Assembly (NCBI GenBank): GCA_023425225.1
Contig: JAFADB010000323.1
Span: forward strand, 1 to 19,598
Direction of reading: 5' to 3'
DNA from: Pseudomonadota bacterium
GTDB lineage: Bacteria > Pseudomonadota > Gammaproteobacteria > Xanthomonadales > Xanthomonadaceae
Length of the DNA: 19,598 nucleotides
The translations under genes and the position numbers were made by a program. Below the pieces are notes generated by a model. It ran no database searches. It was not told the DNA's origin and was given only the letters and a program-made list of their open reading frames with translations. This document shows, in pieces, positions 7,323-14,924 of the stretch. The stretch's first letter is position 1; each line of letters opens with the position of its first letter.

Positions 7323-9134
7323 TCACAGCGCCAGCCCGCGCATGTCCTCGAGGGTGCGATAGCCCTTGCGCTGCATGAAGGCCTGCAGCCCGTCGATGCA
7401 GTCGGTGAGCGCGCGCGGGTTGTTGAAGGTCGCCGTGCCGACCTGCACCGCCGTGGCGCCGGCCATGATGAACTCGACCGCGTCGCGCCAGCTGGCGATG
7501 CCGCCCAGGCCGATGATGGGGATGCGCTCGGCCGGCGGCAGCGCCGCCATCGACAGCGCCAGGTCGTAGACCATGCGCAGCGCGATCGGCCGGATCGCCG
7601 GGCCGGACAGGCCGGCGCGCACGTTGCGGAACAGCGGGCGGCCGCTTTCCACGTCGATGGAGATGGCCTGGAACGTGTTGACCAGGCTCACCGCGTCGGC
7701 ACCGGCCAGGCGCACCGCGTGGGCGACCGCGGTCACGTCCGGCGCGTTCGGCGACAGCTTGACCATCAGCGGCTTGGAGGTCGCCGCGCGCACCGCGTGC
7801 GTCACCTGCGATGCCGAGCGGCAGTCCAGGCCGAAGCTCATGCCGCCCTGCCTGACGTTGGGGCAGGAGATGTTCAGTTCGATCATCGCCACCGCGCTGG
7901 CGTCCAGCCGCCGTGCACCCTCGACATAGGATTCCAGCGACGAGCCGGACAGGTTGGCGATGCACACCGGCCCCAGCTGCAGCATCGCCGCCAGTTCGTG
8001 CTCGATGAAGTGGGGGATGCCCGGGTTCTCCAGGCCGATGGAATTGATGATGCCCGACGGCGTCTCGACCAGCCGCGGCCCGGCATTGCCGCCGCGCGGC
8101 TCCAGCGTCAGCCCCTTGGAGCAGATGCCGCCGATGCGGCCGACCTCGACCAGCGGCGCGTACTCGCTGCCGTAGCCGAAGGTGCCCGAGGCGGCGATGA
8201 ACGGGTTGGCGAAGCGGACCCCGGCGATGGTCGTGGAAAGATCCGGTTCTTCCTGCGCGGCGCGCGGTCGTGCCGGTTCGGCCGGCAGGGGAGCCTGGTC
8301 GAACACCACGCTGTCGCCGGCGAACACCGGCCCGTCGCTGCAGCAGCGGCGATTGCCGTCCCGGGTGGTGATCGTGCAGCCCAGGCAGGCACCGGCGCCG
8401 CAGGCCATCGGCGCTTCCAGGCTGAGCCAGCAGGGCACGCCGGCCTCGGCGCAGATGTGCTGCACCCAGGCCAGCATCGATTCCGGGCCGCAGGCATGCA
8501 CCACGTCGTAGGCACCGCGCAGCCGCGCCGCGTCCAGCACGTCGGGCAGCCGGCCGCGCACGCCGCAGGAGCCGTCGTCGCTGGCCAGCACCAGCCGCGC
8601 CGGTTCGACGTGGTCCAGGCCGTAGGCGCCGCTCCTGAAGCCGGCGTAGAGGTCGTAGCTGCCCGGCGCGAGCGTGGAGGCGAACCCGGCGATCGGGGCG
8701 ATGCCGATGCCGCCGCCGACCAGCGCGATGCGTGCCGGTGCGGCGGCTGCTTCGGTGCTTTCCGCTGCCGGCGGTGCCGGCCGCGGAAAGGTGTTGCCCA
8801 GCGGGCCGACCAGCTCGAGCACGCTGCCGGCGGCGGTGGCGCACAGTTCCGCCGTTCCCGCGCCGCGGCGCAGGATCAGGAATTCCAGTTCCAGGGTGTA
8901 GTCGTCGCCAGGTGGCTGCGTCGGCGCGATCGCCCGGTACACGCTGATCGGCCGGCCCAGGAACACCCCGGACGGACGTGCGCGCAGCATGTAGAACTGA
9001 CCCGGCTGCGGCCGGGCGGCATCGGCCAGTGCGAGCCGCAGCAGGAAGACTTCGGCCTGTACCGCGGCGCAGGAAAGCACGCGGCCGGCCGTGAAGGCGG
9101 GGCGCGAGATGTTCTTTGCGCTGGAAGCGGACAT
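7323..9134 (-). CDS. pyrD: Fused dihydroorotate dehydrogenase B: PyrK electron-transfer domain plus PyrD class 1B catalytic domain
   Basis: 603 residues in one uninterrupted frame. Residues 12-280 are PyrK-like: PGQF (44-47), FAD motif RPISVY (61-66), a glycine-rich GGGIGIAP (140-147), HACGP of the NAD domain (214-217), and a [2Fe-2S] cysteine set C245-x4-C250-x2-C253-x10-C264. After a proline/alanine-rich linker (about 278-300), residues 302-603 form a class 1B dihydroorotate dehydrogenase: SGTFGYG, the FMN lysine in SKG (340), NSIGLENPG, and NISCPN with the catalytic Cys 424 that marks class 1. In the normal enzyme two separate chains form an alpha2beta2 complex that oxidises dihydroorotate to orotate with NAD in pyrimidine synthesis; here both are one chain in K-then-D order. 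The frame is open upstream to 9335, but that part is arginine-rich and does not look coding. The chosen ATG lacks a clear Shine-Dalgarno, so the start is uncertain. No other pyr gene is nearby. Confidence 0.9.
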   Translation of the reverse strand: MSASSAKNISRPAFTAGRVLSCAAVQAEVFLLRLALADAARPQPGQFYMLRARPSGVFLGRPISVYRAIAPTQPPGDDYTLELEFLILRRGAGTAELCATAAGSVLELVGPLGNTFPRPAPPAAESTEAAAAPARIALVGGGIGIAPIAGFASTLAPGSYDLYAGFRSGAYGLDHVEPARLVLASDDGSCGVRGRLPDVLDAARLRGAYDVVHACGPESMLAWVQHICAEAGVPCWLSLEAPMACGAGACLGCTITTRDGNRRCCSDGPVFAGDSVVFDQAPLPAEPARPRAAQEEPDLSTTIAGVRFANPFIAASGTFGYGSEYAPLVEVGRIGGICSKGLTLEPRGGNAGPRLVETPSGIINSIGLENPGIPHFIEHELAAMLQLGPVCIANLSGSSLESYVEGARRLDASAVAMIELNISCPNVRQGGMSFGLDCRSASQVTHAVRAATSKPLMVKLSPNAPDVTAVAHAVRLAGADAVSLVNTFQAISIDVESGRPLFRNVRAGLSGPAIRPIALRMVYDLALSMAALPPAERIPIIGLGGIASWRDAVEFIMAGATAVQVGTATFNNPRALTDCIDGLQAFMQRKGYRTLEDMRGLAL

Positions 9135-9355
9135 GGGGACGGGAACCGGGGAGGATGACGACCGGAGCAGCGCATGGCGCACAGCCCGACCTGTGCGCGC
9201 TGCGCTGCCGTCGGAACGGATGCCGCCGGGCTCCATGCCGGGCCGCCGCACTCCGAACCTTGCGCGCAAGCATGGGCGAACGGAGCGGGGACCGCCTTGC
9301 GCTCGATCAAGGGTGCGGCGGTCACGCAGCACCATGCGGCTGTCCAGGAGAATCC

Positions 9356-9386
9356 CTGGTCGTCGCTCCCGCGCAAGCGGGAGCGC
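9356..9386 (-). repeat. REP-like palindromic repeat, copy 2
   Basis: Arms GCTCCCGC (9365-9372) and GCGGGAGC (9377-9384) around the loop GCAA, preceded by GTCGTC. This is the variant with GCTCCC in place of GTCCCC; compensating changes in both arms preserve the hairpin. Confidence 0.7.
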
Positions 9387-9592
9387 AAGGAGGTTGCCTC
9401 GATCTGCACGAAAGTCCTTGGATGATCAGCCGTGACCAGCCGTTCGGCTGTGGTGAAGCACTTCGGCTGCGGAAAAGCGCGCACTACTCTGTCCGGGGAA
9501 GTTTTCCCGCCTGGCCGGCCAGGGCTTGCGGCAGAGGCCTTACGACCTCGTTGGTAATCGCCGGACTCGGATCGTGGGCCGCCATCCGTATG

Positions 9593-9719
9593 CTCGTCGT
9601 CCCCGCGCAGGCGGGGACCCAGTGCCTGTGCCTTGAAAGGTGCAGCTACCGGGAGATTCCATAGCGGGATGATTCCACCGCGCAAGTCGCTGGGTCCCCG
9701 CCTGCGCGGGGACGACGAC
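9593..9719. repeat. Inverted pair of REP-like repeats (BIME-like), copies 3 and 4
   Basis: Copy 3 (9593-9626, minus orientation) has arms GTCCCCGC and GCGGGGAC at 9599-9618. Copy 4 (9689-9719, plus orientation) has the same arms at 9694-9713. The conserved CTGGG flanks face each other across about 60 bases, so each copy can fold alone or the two can pair as one long stem. This resembles the bacterial interspersed mosaic elements built from REP pairs. Confidence 0.7.
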
Positions 9720-9729
9720 TATTCCGAAC

Positions 9730-9803
9730 GTGAGCCACGCCACTTCAGCTGACAATTGTCCGATCTTGGGTTTTCTCCGGACAGTATTGCGCCTGCGTGG
9801 GGA
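9730..9803 (+). repeat. Direct repeat unit A
   Basis: About 74 bases that recur, diverged, at 9826-9900. The shared core begins CACTTCAGCTGACA and continues with a T-run, then GGACAGTA, and ends in a degraded REP half (GGGGA). Unit A also holds the inverted repeat TGTCCG (9757-9762) / CGGACA (9778-9783). Confidence 0.65.
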
Positions 9804-9825
9804 CGACGATTCGATGTTTCCGCGC

Positions 9826-9900
9826 ATGAACCGCGTCACTTCAGCTGACAGTTGCTCGGCCCCTGCGTTTTTTCTGGACAGTAGTGCGCGTAGGCGGGGA
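9826..9900 (+). repeat. Direct repeat unit B
   Basis: Second, diverged copy of the unit at 9730-9803, about 96 bases further on. CACTTCAGCTGACA, a T-run and GGACAGTA are kept; the TGTCCG/CGGACA stem is degraded. Its right end merges into the REP half-element that starts at 9886. Confidence 0.65.
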
Positions 9901-9969
9901 CCCAGTGCCTTTTTTTGGCCAGATTGCGGTCAAGCCACTGGGCTCCCGCCTAAGCGGGAGCGACGATGC
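9886..9969. repeat. Second inverted REP-like pair, copies 5 and 6
   Basis: The left member (9886-9909, minus orientation) keeps GGCGGGGACCCAGTGCC but has a degraded outer arm. The right member (9935-9969, plus orientation) has perfect arms GCTCCCGC (9942-9949) and GCGGGAGC (9954-9961) and ends GACGATGC. The CTGGG flanks again face each other. The pair ends about 35 bases beyond the eda stop and may serve as its transcript end. Confidence 0.65.
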
Positions 9970-10004
9970 AGGGACCGTTCTCGAATACCTGACTCGAAAA
10001 TGCT

Positions 10005-10679
10005 CTAGCCCGCCGGCCGTTCGGCAACCGCTGTCCCGTCCTGGGGGCGCAACCGCGCCGCGGTCCGCGCCAGTGCCGTGATGCCCTCCCAGTCGCGTGC
10101 CTCGATCAGTGCGCGCGGCGTCAGCCACGAGCCGCCGATGCACAGCACGTTGGACAGGCGCAGGTAGTCCGGCGCGCTGGCGGTGCTGATGCCGCCGGTC
10201 GGGCAGAACCGCACCTGCGGGAACGGGCCGGCCCAGGCCGACAGCAGCGCCGGGCCGCCGGCGGCCGCCGCGGGGAAGAACTTGAAGGTATCCAGGCCGC
10301 GCTCCAGCCCGGCCATCAGCTCGGAGGCGGTGGCGATGCCCGGCAGCACCGGCATTCCGCAGTCGCGCGCGGCGTCGTACAGCCGCGACGTGGCGCCGGG
10401 CGAGACGGCGAAGGATGCGCCGGCCCGGCGCACAGCCTGCAGCTGTTCCGCGCCCAGAATCGTGCCGGCGCCGATCGCCGCTTCCGGCACTGCCTGCGCC
10501 ATGGCGGCGATGGCCGCGACCGCGGTCGGCGTGCGCAGGGTCACCTCGATCACCGGCAGGCCGCCGCGCAGCAGTGCACGGGCGACGTCCACCGCTTCAT
10601 CCACCGCGCCGGGGGTGAACACCGGGACCACCGGGGCGCGCCGCAGCAGCGCACGCAGGGCCGGGTCAGCGCCGGACAT
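10005..10679 (-). CDS. eda: 2-keto-3-deoxy-6-phosphogluconate (KDPG) aldolase
   Basis: 224 residues, a class I aldolase of the Eda family (E. coli 213). It splits KDPG into pyruvate and glyceraldehyde 3-phosphate in the Entner-Doudoroff pathway. The Schiff-base Lys 133 (DTFKFFPA) and the catalytic Glu 45 (PVIEVTLRT) sit at the same numbers as in the E. coli enzyme. The phosphate/pyruvate loops GAGTIL (70-75), SPG (93-95) and CPTGGI are present. The ATG overlaps the end of kdgK by 14 bases, with AGGGG 7 bases before it, so the two form one operon making consecutive pathway steps. A second Eda elsewhere in the genome for glucose catabolism would not be surprising; this copy is tied to 2-keto-3-deoxygluconate. 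Confidence 0.96.
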   Translation of the reverse strand: MSGADPALRALLRRAPVVPVFTPGAVDEAVDVARALLRGGLPVIEVTLRTPTAVAAIAAMAQAVPEAAIGAGTILGAEQLQAVRRAGASFAVSPGATSRLYDAARDCGMPVLPGIATASELMAGLERGLDTFKFFPAAAAGGPALLSAWAGPFPQVRFCPTGGISTASAPDYLRLSNVLCIGGSWLTPRALIEARDWEGITALARTAARLRPQDGTAVAERPAG

Positions 10680-11688
10680 CGAAACGCCCCTGCGCGTCGG
10701 CCAGCGCCTGCACCTCGGCCGCCGACACGCGGTTGAAGTCGCCGGGGATGGAATGCTTGAGCGCGGCGGCGGCCAGCGCGAAGCGCAGCGTTGCCTCGTC
10801 GGCCAGCTCCTCGATCAGCCCGTGCAGCACGCCGGCGGCGAAGGCGTCGCCGGCGCCGATGCGATCGACGATGCCGGCCAGTTCCAGCGGCGGCACCGTG
10901 GCCTGCGCGCCGCCGCGGCGGAACATCCGCGCCGACAGGGTGTGGTGGTCGACGCTGAGCGCCACCCGCCCGGTGCAGGCCATGACCTGCAGCGCGGGAA
11001 ACGCGGCGAACGCGGCCTCGGCGGCCGCCGCCGTGCGCGCCTGCGGGTCGGGCTGGTCGAAGCGGCGGCCGAGCACCACCTCGATGTCGCGGTGGTCGGC
11101 GAACAGCACCTCGGCATGCCGCAGCAGCTGGCGCAGGATCGCCGGCGCGTCGCCGCCCCAGCGCTGCCACAGGCGCGGGCGGTAGTTGCCGTCGAAGGAG
11201 ACCGTCATGCCGCGCGCGCGCGCGGCCGCAGCCGCATCGATGGCGGCCGCTGCGGCGCCCTCGCCCAGCGCCGGGGTGACGCCGGACAGGTGCAGCCACT
11301 GTGCCCCGTGCAGCAGCGCGTCCCAGTCGTAGCCGGCCGGGTCGGCCAGGGCGAAGGCGGAATCGGCGCGGTCGTAGATCACCTCGCTGGGGCGGTGGAT
11401 TGCGCCCGGCTGCAGGAAGTACAGGCCCATGCGGCCCTCGCCGCGGGCCAGCGCGGCAGTGTCCACGCCGTGGCGGCGCAGCTCGCCCAGCGCCGCCTCG
11501 CCGAGCGCGTTGCCGGCCACGGTGCCGGCCATGGCCGCGGCATGGCCGAAGTTCGCCAGCGACACCGCGACATTGGCCTCGGCACCGCCGACATGGACCT
11601 CCAGCAGCGGCGACTGCAGCAGGCGCTGGCGCCCGGGCGGGGCGAGCCGCAGCAGCAGCTCACCGAAACAGATCACGCGTGTGGACAT
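10666..11688 (-). CDS. kdgK: 2-keto-3-deoxygluconate (KDG) kinase, PfkB family
   Basis: 340 residues. It phosphorylates KDG to KDPG, the substrate of the aldolase encoded by the overlapping next gene. Ribokinase/PfkB marks are seen: the start RVICFGELLLRL, the sugar-binding GGAEANVAVSLANFG (34-48), SFDGNYRPRLW (164-174), and the anion-hole GAGD with the catalytic Asp 281 in GAGDAFAAG. The frame is open 45 bases further upstream, but GGGAGG lies close before the ATG at 11688 and the protein then starts at the family position, so I chose it. It is divergent from the TonB-dependent receptor gene across 273 bases that hold two operator-like sites. Other PfkB sugar kinases are the alternative; FDGNYRPRLW and the eda partner favour KDG kinase. 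Confidence 0.92.
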   Translation of the reverse strand: MSTRVICFGELLLRLAPPGRQRLLQSPLLEVHVGGAEANVAVSLANFGHAAAMAGTVAGNALGEAALGELRRHGVDTAALARGEGRMGLYFLQPGAIHRPSEVIYDRADSAFALADPAGYDWDALLHGAQWLHLSGVTPALGEGAAAAAIDAAAAARARGMTVSFDGNYRPRLWQRWGGDAPAILRQLLRHAEVLFADHRDIEVVLGRRFDQPDPQARTAAAAEAAFAAFPALQVMACTGRVALSVDHHTLSARMFRRGGAQATVPPLELAGIVDRIGAGDAFAAGVLHGLIEELADEATLRFALAAAALKHSIPGDFNRVSAAEVQALADAQGRFDVRR

Positions 11689-11750
11689 CGTCCCTCCCAG
11701 GAGTGCCAAGGCCGTTCTCGTCGCCGGCATCATAGGGCGGCGACGAGTGA

Positions 11751-11767
11751 TTGACCATCGGTGTCAT
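11751..11767 (-). promoter_or_regulatory. Operator-like site 1 between kdgK and the TonB receptor gene
   Basis: On the minus strand, TGACACCGATGGTCA, with dyad arms TGAC/GTCA 7 bases apart (11752-11766). A copy differing at one base lies at 11868-11882. It starts 63 bases before the kdgK ATG. The regulator is not in the window. Confidence 0.5.
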
Positions 11768-11866
11768 GGCTATCGGCGCGTCTTCGCGCCACCCGGAAAG
11801 GCGAAATAGCACGGGAATACGGTGCTGCGCCGCAAGATGTGAGGCGATTGTGACCCTGTTAGCGTA

Positions 11867-11883
11867 ATGACCAGCGGTGTCAT
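11867..11883 (-). promoter_or_regulatory. Operator-like site 2 between kdgK and the TonB receptor gene
   Basis: On the minus strand, ATGACACCGCTGGTCAT: perfect five-base arms ATGAC/GTCAT around seven bases. Fourteen of the central 15 bases equal those of site 1. It lies 79 bases before the receptor ATG. The TGACACCG half-site is reminiscent of LacI-family operators; that assignment is inference. Confidence 0.55.
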
Positions 11884-11961
11884 CGACGCCGGCCACCGCC
11901 AGACGCGGCCGGCCGGGACCTGAAGGTGAAATGGGTTTCAAACCCTGGGAGGGGTCACAAC

Positions 11962-14724
11962 ATGCAGCAGCATTTCCGCAGCCGGCCGACACCGGTCACC
12001 TTGCTCGCGCTCTCGATCGGTCTCGTCCTGCAGGCCGGCAGCGCCTGGGCGCAGCAGGCCGAACCGGCGCCGGACACGCAGGATCCGGTGACCCTGGATT
12101 CGGTCACCGTCACCGGCTATCGCGCCAGCGTCGAACGCGCGCTGGACATCAAGCGCAGCGAATCGGGCATGGTCGATGCCATCGTCGCCGAGGACATCGG
12201 CAAGTTCCCGGACCTGAACCTGGCCGAGTCGCTGCAGCGCATCCCCGGCGTGGTCATCACCCGCGACGCCGGCGAGGGCCGCAACATCTCCGTGCGCGGC
12301 CTCGGCCCGGACTTCACCCGCGTGCGCATCAACGGCATGGAGGCGCTGACCACGGTCGGCAGCACCGACCAGAACGGCGGTACCAACCGCAGCCGCGGCT
12401 TCGACTTCAACGTGTTCGCCTCGGACCTGTTCTCGCAGATGATCGTGCGCAAGACCGCCTCGGCCGACGTCGAGGAAGGCTCGCTCGGCGCCACCGTCGA
12501 CCTGAAGACCGCGCGTCCGTTCGACTACGACGGGTTCACCTTCGCCGCCAGCGTGCAGGCCAGCTACGGCGACATGTCGCAGAAGGCCGACCCGCGCGTG
12601 GCCGCGCTGATCGCCGACACCTGGGCCGACGGCCGCTTCGGCGCGCTGCTGTCGGTGGCGTACTCGGAGAAGCAGACGCTGGAGGAAGGCAGCGGCAGCG
12701 GGCGCTGGGCCAACGGCCCCAGCAACGGCGGCTTCGATCCCGCCTCGCCGTTCGCCGAGGCGCTCGCCGCCGATGTCTACCATCCGCGCTTCCCGCGCTA
12801 CACGCAGATGTTCCACGACCAGAAGCGCACCGGCATCACCGGCGCGCTGCAGTTCAAGCCGTCCGACCGCACCGAACTCTCGCTCGATGCGATGTACTCG
12901 AAGATCGACGCCACCCGCGACGAGCGCTACATCGAGGCGATCTCCTTCAGCCGCAGCGCCTCGCAGGGCGGCAAGCCGGAGACTTTGGTCAACGACGGCT
13001 ACATCGACCCGGCCACCGGCGCGCTGCTGTACGGCAGCTTCGACAATGTCGACGTGCGCGCGGAGAACCGCCACGACGAATGGTCCACGGTGTTCAAGCA
13101 GCTCAGCCTGAACGGCGAGCACCGGTTCAGCGACAGCTTCAAGATCACCGGCAAGCTCGGCACTTCCTCGTCCAAGCACGACAACCCGGTGCAGGCGACG
13201 ATCATGATGGACAAGCTCAACGTCGACGGCTACAGCTACGACTACCGCGGCAACAAGTGGGCGCCGGTGCTGGACTACGGTATCGATCCGACCGATCCCA
13301 ACGGCTGGATGCTGTCCACCATCCGCATGCGCCAGAACCAGGTCAGGAACGACTTCGACGTCGGCCAGCTGGACTTCAACTGGAACATCAGCCCCGGCTT
13401 CCGCCTGCGCGGCGGCGTGCTGGCCAAGGACTACGAGTTCAAGTCGCAGGAATGGCGCCGCACCGCCAACGAAACCCTCGTGCCGGACTTCGCCGACGGC
13501 ACCGCCACCGTGCCGGCGGACATGACCGACCCGGCCGGCCTCAAGGGCATCAACGGCTCGCCCGGCAACTGGGTGGTGCCGGACTTCGACGCCATCGCCA
13601 GCTACTTCGACATCTACAGCGGCGAAGGCACCTTCGCGCTCAGCCCCTATGCCGCCAGCAACCGCAGGGTGGAAGAGAAGGACCGCGGCGGCTGGCTGAT
13701 GGGCGAGTTCTCCATCGACCTGGGGCCGGTCCCACTGTCGGGCAACGTCGGCGTGCGCTACGTCAAGACCAAGCAGAGCTCCACCGGCGTGGCCACCGTC
13801 GGCGGCGTCGCCACGCCGATCACGGTCGGGCGCGAATACGACGACACCCTGCCGTCGCTGAACCTGTTGGCCGAACTGGCCCCGGACCTGCTGCTGCGCT
13901 TCGGCGCGGCCAAGGTGATGTCGCGGCCGGGCCTGGGCAGCCTGACCCCGGGCGTGACCGTCAGCGTCAGCGGCGGTTCGCGCAACGTCACCGGCGGCAA
14001 CCCGAACCTGGACCCGATCCGCGCCAAGACCTACGACCTCGCCGCCGAGTGGTATTTCCGGGAAAGCGCGATGCTGAGCCTGGGCTTGTTCTTCAAGGAC
14101 ATCGAGAGCTTCGTGCAGACCACCCGCGAGGTGCGCCCGTTCTACACCAGCGGCCTGCCGGCCAGCGTGGCCGAGAGCTTCGGCGTCAGCGCCAACGACG
14201 ACTTCGTGTTCTCGGTGCCGGTCAACACCCCCGGCGGCGACCTGAAGGGCGTGGAAGCCAACTACGTGCAGCCGTTCACCTTCCTGCCGGGGCTGTGGAG
14301 CAACTTCGGCATCCAGCTGAACTACACCTACGTCGATTCGCAGATCCAGTACCTGACCAGCAGCGGCGCCAACTCGCTGAAGACCGACCTGACCGGCCTG
14401 TCCAAGCACTCGTGGAATGCCACCCTGTTCTACGAGGGCAAGATCTTCGCCGGCCGCGTCTCGGCCACCAACCGCGACGACTACCTGATCCAGGTGCCGG
14501 GCACCGAGCAGGGCTTCACCGAGGACGTGCACGGCCAGACCGGCACGACCTACATCGACGCCTCGCTGCGCTACAAGGTCAGCGACCAGATCGAACTCAG
14601 CCTGGAAGGCATCAACCTGACCAACGAACCGCAGCAGACCTGGGTCGGCGCGTCCTCGCAGCTGCCGCTGGACTACAGCGAGACCGGCCGCCAGTACCTG
14701 CTGGGCTTCCGCTACAAGTTCTGA
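11962..14724 (+). CDS. TonB-dependent receptor of the Xanthomonas/Caulobacter type, probably for oligosaccharides
   Basis: 920 residues. A signal peptide spans about 1-30 (ending AGSAWA before QQAEP). A TonB-box-like VTLDSVTVTGYR lies at 43-54. The plug domain spans about 60-185, with SLQRIPGVVITRD, ISVRGLGPDFTRVRINGM and EEGSLGATVDLKTARPF, the wording typical of the large TonB_Xanth_Caul subfamily. The rest is a beta-barrel with VMSRPGLGSLTP and GGNPNLDPIRAKTYDL, ending in FRYKF with a terminal Phe as expected for outer-membrane insertion. It imports a ligand across the outer membrane using TonB energy; in xanthomonads this subfamily serves mainly plant or algal glycans. GGGAGGGG lies before the ATG, which decides against the in-frame ATG at 11926. 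The secreted enzyme-like gene follows, and kdgK-eda is divergent. Confidence 0.93.
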   Translation: MQQHFRSRPTPVTLLALSIGLVLQAGSAWAQQAEPAPDTQDPVTLDSVTVTGYRASVERALDIKRSESGMVDAIVAEDIGKFPDLNLAESLQRIPGVVITRDAGEGRNISVRGLGPDFTRVRINGMEALTTVGSTDQNGGTNRSRGFDFNVFASDLFSQMIVRKTASADVEEGSLGATVDLKTARPFDYDGFTFAASVQASYGDMSQKADPRVAALIADTWADGRFGALLSVAYSEKQTLEEGSGSGRWANGPSNGGFDPASPFAEALAADVYHPRFPRYTQMFHDQKRTGITGALQFKPSDRTELSLDAMYSKIDATRDERYIEAISFSRSASQGGKPETLVNDGYIDPATGALLYGSFDNVDVRAENRHDEWSTVFKQLSLNGEHRFSDSFKITGKLGTSSSKHDNPVQATIMMDKLNVDGYSYDYRGNKWAPVLDYGIDPTDPNGWMLSTIRMRQNQVRNDFDVGQLDFNWNISPGFRLRGGVLAKDYEFKSQEWRRTANETLVPDFADGTATVPADMTDPAGLKGINGSPGNWVVPDFDAIASYFDIYSGEGTFALSPYAASNRRVEEKDRGGWLMGEFSIDLGPVPLSGNVGVRYVKTKQSSTGVATVGGVATPITVGREYDDTLPSLNLLAELAPDLLLRFGAAKVMSRPGLGSLTPGVTVSVSGGSRNVTGGNPNLDPIRAKTYDLAAEWYFRESAMLSLGLFFKDIESFVQTTREVRPFYTSGLPASVAESFGVSANDDFVFSVPVNTPGGDLKGVEANYVQPFTFLPGLWSNFGIQLNYTYVDSQIQYLTSSGANSLKTDLTGLSKHSWNATLFYEGKIFAGRVSATNRDDYLIQVPGTEQGFTEDVHGQTGTTYIDASLRYKVSDQIELSLEGINLTNEPQQTWVGASSQLPLDYSETGRQYLLGFRYKF

Positions 14725-14732
14725 GGCGGCGG

Positions 14733-14756
14733 CCTCCCCGGCCGCTGCCGGGGAGG
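14733..14756 (+). terminator. Stable hairpin after the TonB receptor gene
   Basis: Perfect nine-base stem CCTCCCCGG / CCGGGGAGG with the loop CCGCTG, starting 9 bases after the stop. No T-run follows, so it may end part of the transcripts or protect the receptor mRNA rather than act as a full intrinsic terminator. Confidence 0.5.
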
Positions 14757-14847
14757 TCGCCGATGCTGCGCTGCAGGATGCGCTTTCGGGCGGGATCGGT
14801 AGTTTCGTGCGCGGTCGAAGGCGGTGCGATCCCTCCGGTTCACGGCT

Positions 14848-14870
14848 GCCGAGGCGGGAGGAGCCTCGGC
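14848..14870 (+). other. Leader hairpin with purine loop before the secreted LamG protein gene
   Basis: Eight-base perfect stem GCCGAGGC / GCCTCGGC enclosing the loop GGGAGGA, 54 bases before the ATG at 14925. The loop resembles a Shine-Dalgarno core, as in loops contacted by small RNAs or RsmA/CsrA-type proteins. That role is inference. Confidence 0.35.
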
Positions 14871-14924
14871 CCTGGCGCCGTCCGTTGGCGCTCGATCTCC
14901 TCTCGCACGCTTTCGAGGAATTCC

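Larger units (their letters stand above)
9135..10004. other. Gene-free region with repeats
   Basis: About 870 bases between the fused dihydroorotate dehydrogenase gene and eda. Several frames are open, but they are arginine/serine/proline-rich, overlap each other on both strands and match no family I recognise. From 9356 onward the content is explained by the REP-like palindromes and direct repeats listed separately. For 9135-9355 I see nothing beyond the presumed leader of the downstream gene. Confidence 0.6.

Noticed and set aside
9135..9335. N-terminal extension of the fused dihydroorotate dehydrogenase by 67 codons
   Set aside because: The extension is Arg/Pro/Ser-rich without family similarity. 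PyrK proteins begin shortly before the segment that starts near residue 14 of the chosen form.
9116..9664. Plus-strand open frame of 182 codons in the repeat-bearing gap
   Set aside because: It overlaps the start of the minus-strand enzyme gene, runs through two REP palindromes and has no recognisable protein features.
9356..9969. Possible CRISPR array, given recurring palindromes at intervals
   Set aside because: Spacing is irregular, copies alternate in orientation, intervening sequence is itself partly repeated, and no cas gene is near. REP-like elements explain it better.
11938..14532. An 864-codon open frame on the minus strand opposite the TonB receptor gene
   Set aside because: It has the His/Gln/Val/Arg/Ala-rich composition typical of the antisense frame of a high-GC gene and no recognisable domain, while the plus strand encodes a full receptor with signal peptide and conserved blocks.
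11877..14924. In-frame extension of the secreted protein upstream by more than 1000 codons
   Set aside because: The frame merely stays open across the receptor gene. The translated stretch is Arg/Gln/Pro-rich noise, and a proper signal peptide with ribosome site begins at 14925.
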